64,000 nt of DNA, from assembly GCF_934643285.1 (NCBI RefSeq), contig NZ_CAKUBT010000002.1, forward strand, positions 124,001-188,000, given 5' to 3'. How positions within the stretch are numbered: position 1 is the stretch's first letter; each line of letters opens with the position of its first letter. The stretch comes from an uncultured Ellagibacter sp. (GTDB lineage Bacteria; Actinomycetota; Coriobacteriia; Coriobacteriales; Eggerthellaceae). Below are positions 62,276 to 64,000 of the stretch, in pieces. The notes under the pieces are model-generated. The model saw only the letters and a list, made by a program, of their open reading frames with translations. It was not told where the DNA came from and made no database searches. The translations under genes were made by a program, and so were the position numbers.

Positions 62276-64000
62276 GGCCCTTCTTGAAGCACATCAAGAT
62301 GGAAAGCTTCGGCGCGTTTTCCGGTAAGGTCGTCGGCCCCTTCGGGCCCCATTTGAACGTGGTCTTCGGCCCGAACGAGGCGGGCAAGACGACGACCGCG
62401 TCGTTTGTCCGCGGAGTACTCTTCGGCTGGGAAGAGGCGCGCGGGGTCCGCAACACCTACAAGCCGCAGGCGGCCGACCGCGCGGGCTCGCTGTTCTTCG
62501 ACGACGGCGAAGGCGGCGAGATCGAGCTTTCCCGAAGCCGCAATGCGGAAGGCCTCAAGGGCGACGCCTCCCTCGTGCACGATATCGACCGCGAGACGTT
62601 CTCTACCATGTTCTCGCTCACCAGCGACGAGCTGCGCCGCCTGCGCAACACCACCGACGTCACGGCGCGCCTGCTCACAGCGGGGTCTGGTACGGGGACA
62701 TCCCCCGCGCACGCGCTCTCCGTGGTGCAAGGGCGCCTTGCTGCCTGCACGTCGCGCGCCGCAAGTGCCGAGGAGTCGCTTGTGAACCTGGGATCGCAGC
62801 TCGCGGACGCGAAAGAGGAGATGGCCCGCGCCGCCGAGGTAGCCGAGAGCCTGCGTCGCAAGGACAAGGAATTCCACGAGATGGAGCCCGAGCGCGAGTC
62901 GCTCAGCGCGCGCCTGTCGAAGCTGAACGCGCGCATCGAGGAGCTCACCGCATGCCGCGCGCGCATTGAGAAGCTCGCGGCGGAGCGCGAGGAAATCACC
63001 GAGGAGCACGCGCGCCTTGTCGAGGAGCAAACGCAGGCGGCGCTCGCGAAGCGGCGCGGGAGGCATGCGCTCCCTCGCGAGCTTATGGTCATGACTGCGG
63101 CCGAGGACCGTGAGTTGCGCGATCGGATCGACGCCTTCGGCGACCGGGAATCGAAGTGCTCGCACAGCGTTGAGCTGGCAAAATCGAATTACGCTGCATC
63201 GAAGGCGGCCTACGAGGTGCGCCTAGAGGCACCCGACACGCGCGAGATGGAGCTGCGCGCCCGCCATCAGCGCACGGCACAGGTGGTGCTCTCCATTGCG
63301 CTGCCGCTTGTGTTCGTCGGGTCTGGTGTCCCCCTTGTGGTACATGGGCGCGAAATCTCGAGCCTGTCGTTCATGGCGCTCGGTTTGGGTTTGGTCGCCA
63401 TGGCGGTCTTTCTCGCTGCGGGAGCGCTTGTGATGCTGTTCCGCCCGAGCAAGGAACAAGAAGCGCGAAAGGCCGAGCTCCAAAGTGCGCAATGGGTCAT
63501 GTTGCAGGACAAGAAGAAATACGAGTCATGCCTTGCCGAGCAGGAGGCGCTCTCGGGGGAGATTCGCGCGTTTCTCGAGAGCCGCGGGCTGGGTGAGGCT
63601 TCGTCGAACCTGCGCCGTGCGCGGACGATCCTCGACGAGGCGAAAGACGCTCGCGGCGACATGGCCTTGCTCCAGCAGCGCTCCCAAGCGCTCACTGCGC
63701 GCCTGACCTCGCTCGAAGAGAAGATTGCGCGCAATGCCGATGCGCTTGCGAGCGCCTACACGCAGGCGCATCTGCCGAGCGAGAACGCGACGCTTGCGGC
63801 GCTCGACGCGAAGATCGCGCGCAAGGTTTCGCAGCGCACTAACCTCATGGAGGCCTTCGAGAGTACGAACCGAGCGTACGGCGAGCTCAAGCAAGAGCTT
63901 GCGGCGGCGCATGGCGAGCATACGCTCGACGAAGTCCGCATGACCTACCAGCAGATTCGCACGCGCTACAACGAGTCGCTGCAAACTTTCGCGAGGCTTC
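62272..64000 (+). CDS. AAA-family ATPase, SbcC/YhaN-like (partial, runs off the window)
   Basis: The N-terminal 576 residues of a Rad50/SbcC-like ATPase. It begins with MESFGAFSGKVVGPF and Walker A VFGPNEAGKTTTASF. Long coiled-coil segments rich in Glu/Arg/Ala follow (residues about 165-330). Two hydrophobic helices around residues 345-400 (VVLSIALPLVFVGSGVPLVV; LGLVAMAVFLAAGALVML) are typical of YhaN, suggesting membrane attachment. The C-terminal ATPase half lies beyond base 64000. ATG 62272 overlaps the yhaO-like stop. Confidence 0.9.
   Translation, partial: MRPFLKHIKMESFGAFSGKVVGPFGPHLNVVFGPNEAGKTTTASFVRGVLFGWEEARGVRNTYKPQAADRAGSLFFDDGEGGEIELSRSRNAEGLKGDASLVHDIDRETFSTMFSLTSDELRRLRNTTDVTARLLTAGSGTGTSPAHALSVVQGRLAACTSRAASAEESLVNLGSQLADAKEEMARAAEVAESLRRKDKEFHEMEPERESLSARLSKLNARIEELTACRARIEKLAAEREEITEEHARLVEEQTQAALAKRRGRHALPRELMVMTAAEDRELRDRIDAFGDRESKCSHSVELAKSNYAASKAAYEVRLEAPDTREMELRARHQRTAQVVLSIALPLVFVGSGVPLVVHGREISSLSFMALGLGLVAMAVFLAAGALVMLFRPSKEQEARKAELQSAQWVMLQDKKKYESCLAEQEALSGEIRAFLESRGLGEASSNLRRARTILDEAKDARGDMALLQQRSQALTARLTSLEEKIARNADALASAYTQAHLPSENATLAALDAKIARKVSQRTNLMEAFESTNRAYGELKQELAAAHGEHTLDEVRMTYQQIRTRYNESLQTFARL

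Overview
The window looks like a chromosomal segment from an anaerobic, high-GC actinobacterium of the class Coriobacteriia, most likely family Eggerthellaceae (Slackia/Gordonibacter/Eggerthella-like). This is inferred from the menaquinone gene set, a giant two-headed acyl-CoA dehydratase activase, molybdopterin oxidoreductases accompanied by small zinc-ribbon proteins, and the S6-Ssb-S18-L9-DnaB block with actinobacterial-style GC-rich coding. I cannot name the species from the sequence alone.

Layout. 1-3 kb: a FecCD-type metal-chelate ABC importer (permease, ATPase, lipoprotein). 3.2-12.3 kb: an NTPase, then menaquinone biosynthesis (menD, menH-like, menB and a fused menE-menC) interrupted by divergent nfo (endonuclease IV). 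12.5-20.5 kb: a CNNM/CorC-type membrane protein, an amidohydrolase, a 1669-residue activase/dehydratase-like protein and a CmpB-like membrane protein. 20.7-23.8 kb: an initiator tRNA-fMet whose 3' half is repeated exactly (60 bp) 2,965 bp downstream, bracketing a small decayed integrated element (AlbA_2-type regulator, broken ORF6N gene).

24.5-34.1 kb is visibly more A+T-rich and is the most interesting accessory block. It holds a regulator with aromatic-sensor (XylR_N/V4R) and PucR-type halves split over two overlapping frames, two MFS carriers (one AAHS/aromatic-acid type), an HSL-type esterase, a cytoplasmic molybdopterin oxidoreductase, a minimal two-cluster ferredoxin subunit and two tiny zinc-ribbon proteins. 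I read it as an inducible uptake and reduction module for an aromatic or phenolic substrate, comparable in design to cytosolic catechol dehydroxylase loci of gut Eggerthellaceae.

34-47.9 kb: a DUF234 ATPase, an MGMT-like protein, CBS protein plus DHA2 exporter, a MarR-controlled DHA2 exporter, an alanine/Na+ symporter, and an arsenosugar-type pair (ArsS radical SAM plus peroxidase-like partner). ArsS carries an in-frame UGA followed by Gly-Gly and a bacterial SECIS hairpin, so it is almost certainly a selenoprotein that ordinary annotation truncates. galE and a phosphoglycolate phosphatase follow.

48-51.7 kb lies between tRNA-Gly(CCC) and a diverged copy of its 5' half plus promoter. It carries an HxlR regulator, a double SnoaL-like protein, a PNPOx-ferredoxin flavoprotein, the C-terminal stump of a macrodomain gene and a SirTM-type sirtuin. 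51.8-64 kb: Fic protein, YkgJ-type protein, purE, a PrsA/SurA-like foldase, an ABC ATPase, two tRNA-Ser genes with a 56-bp repeat of the second tRNA's 3' end, the rpsF-ssb-rpsR-rplI-dnaB cluster, and a YhaO/YhaN-like (SbcCD-type) nuclease pair whose second gene runs off the window.
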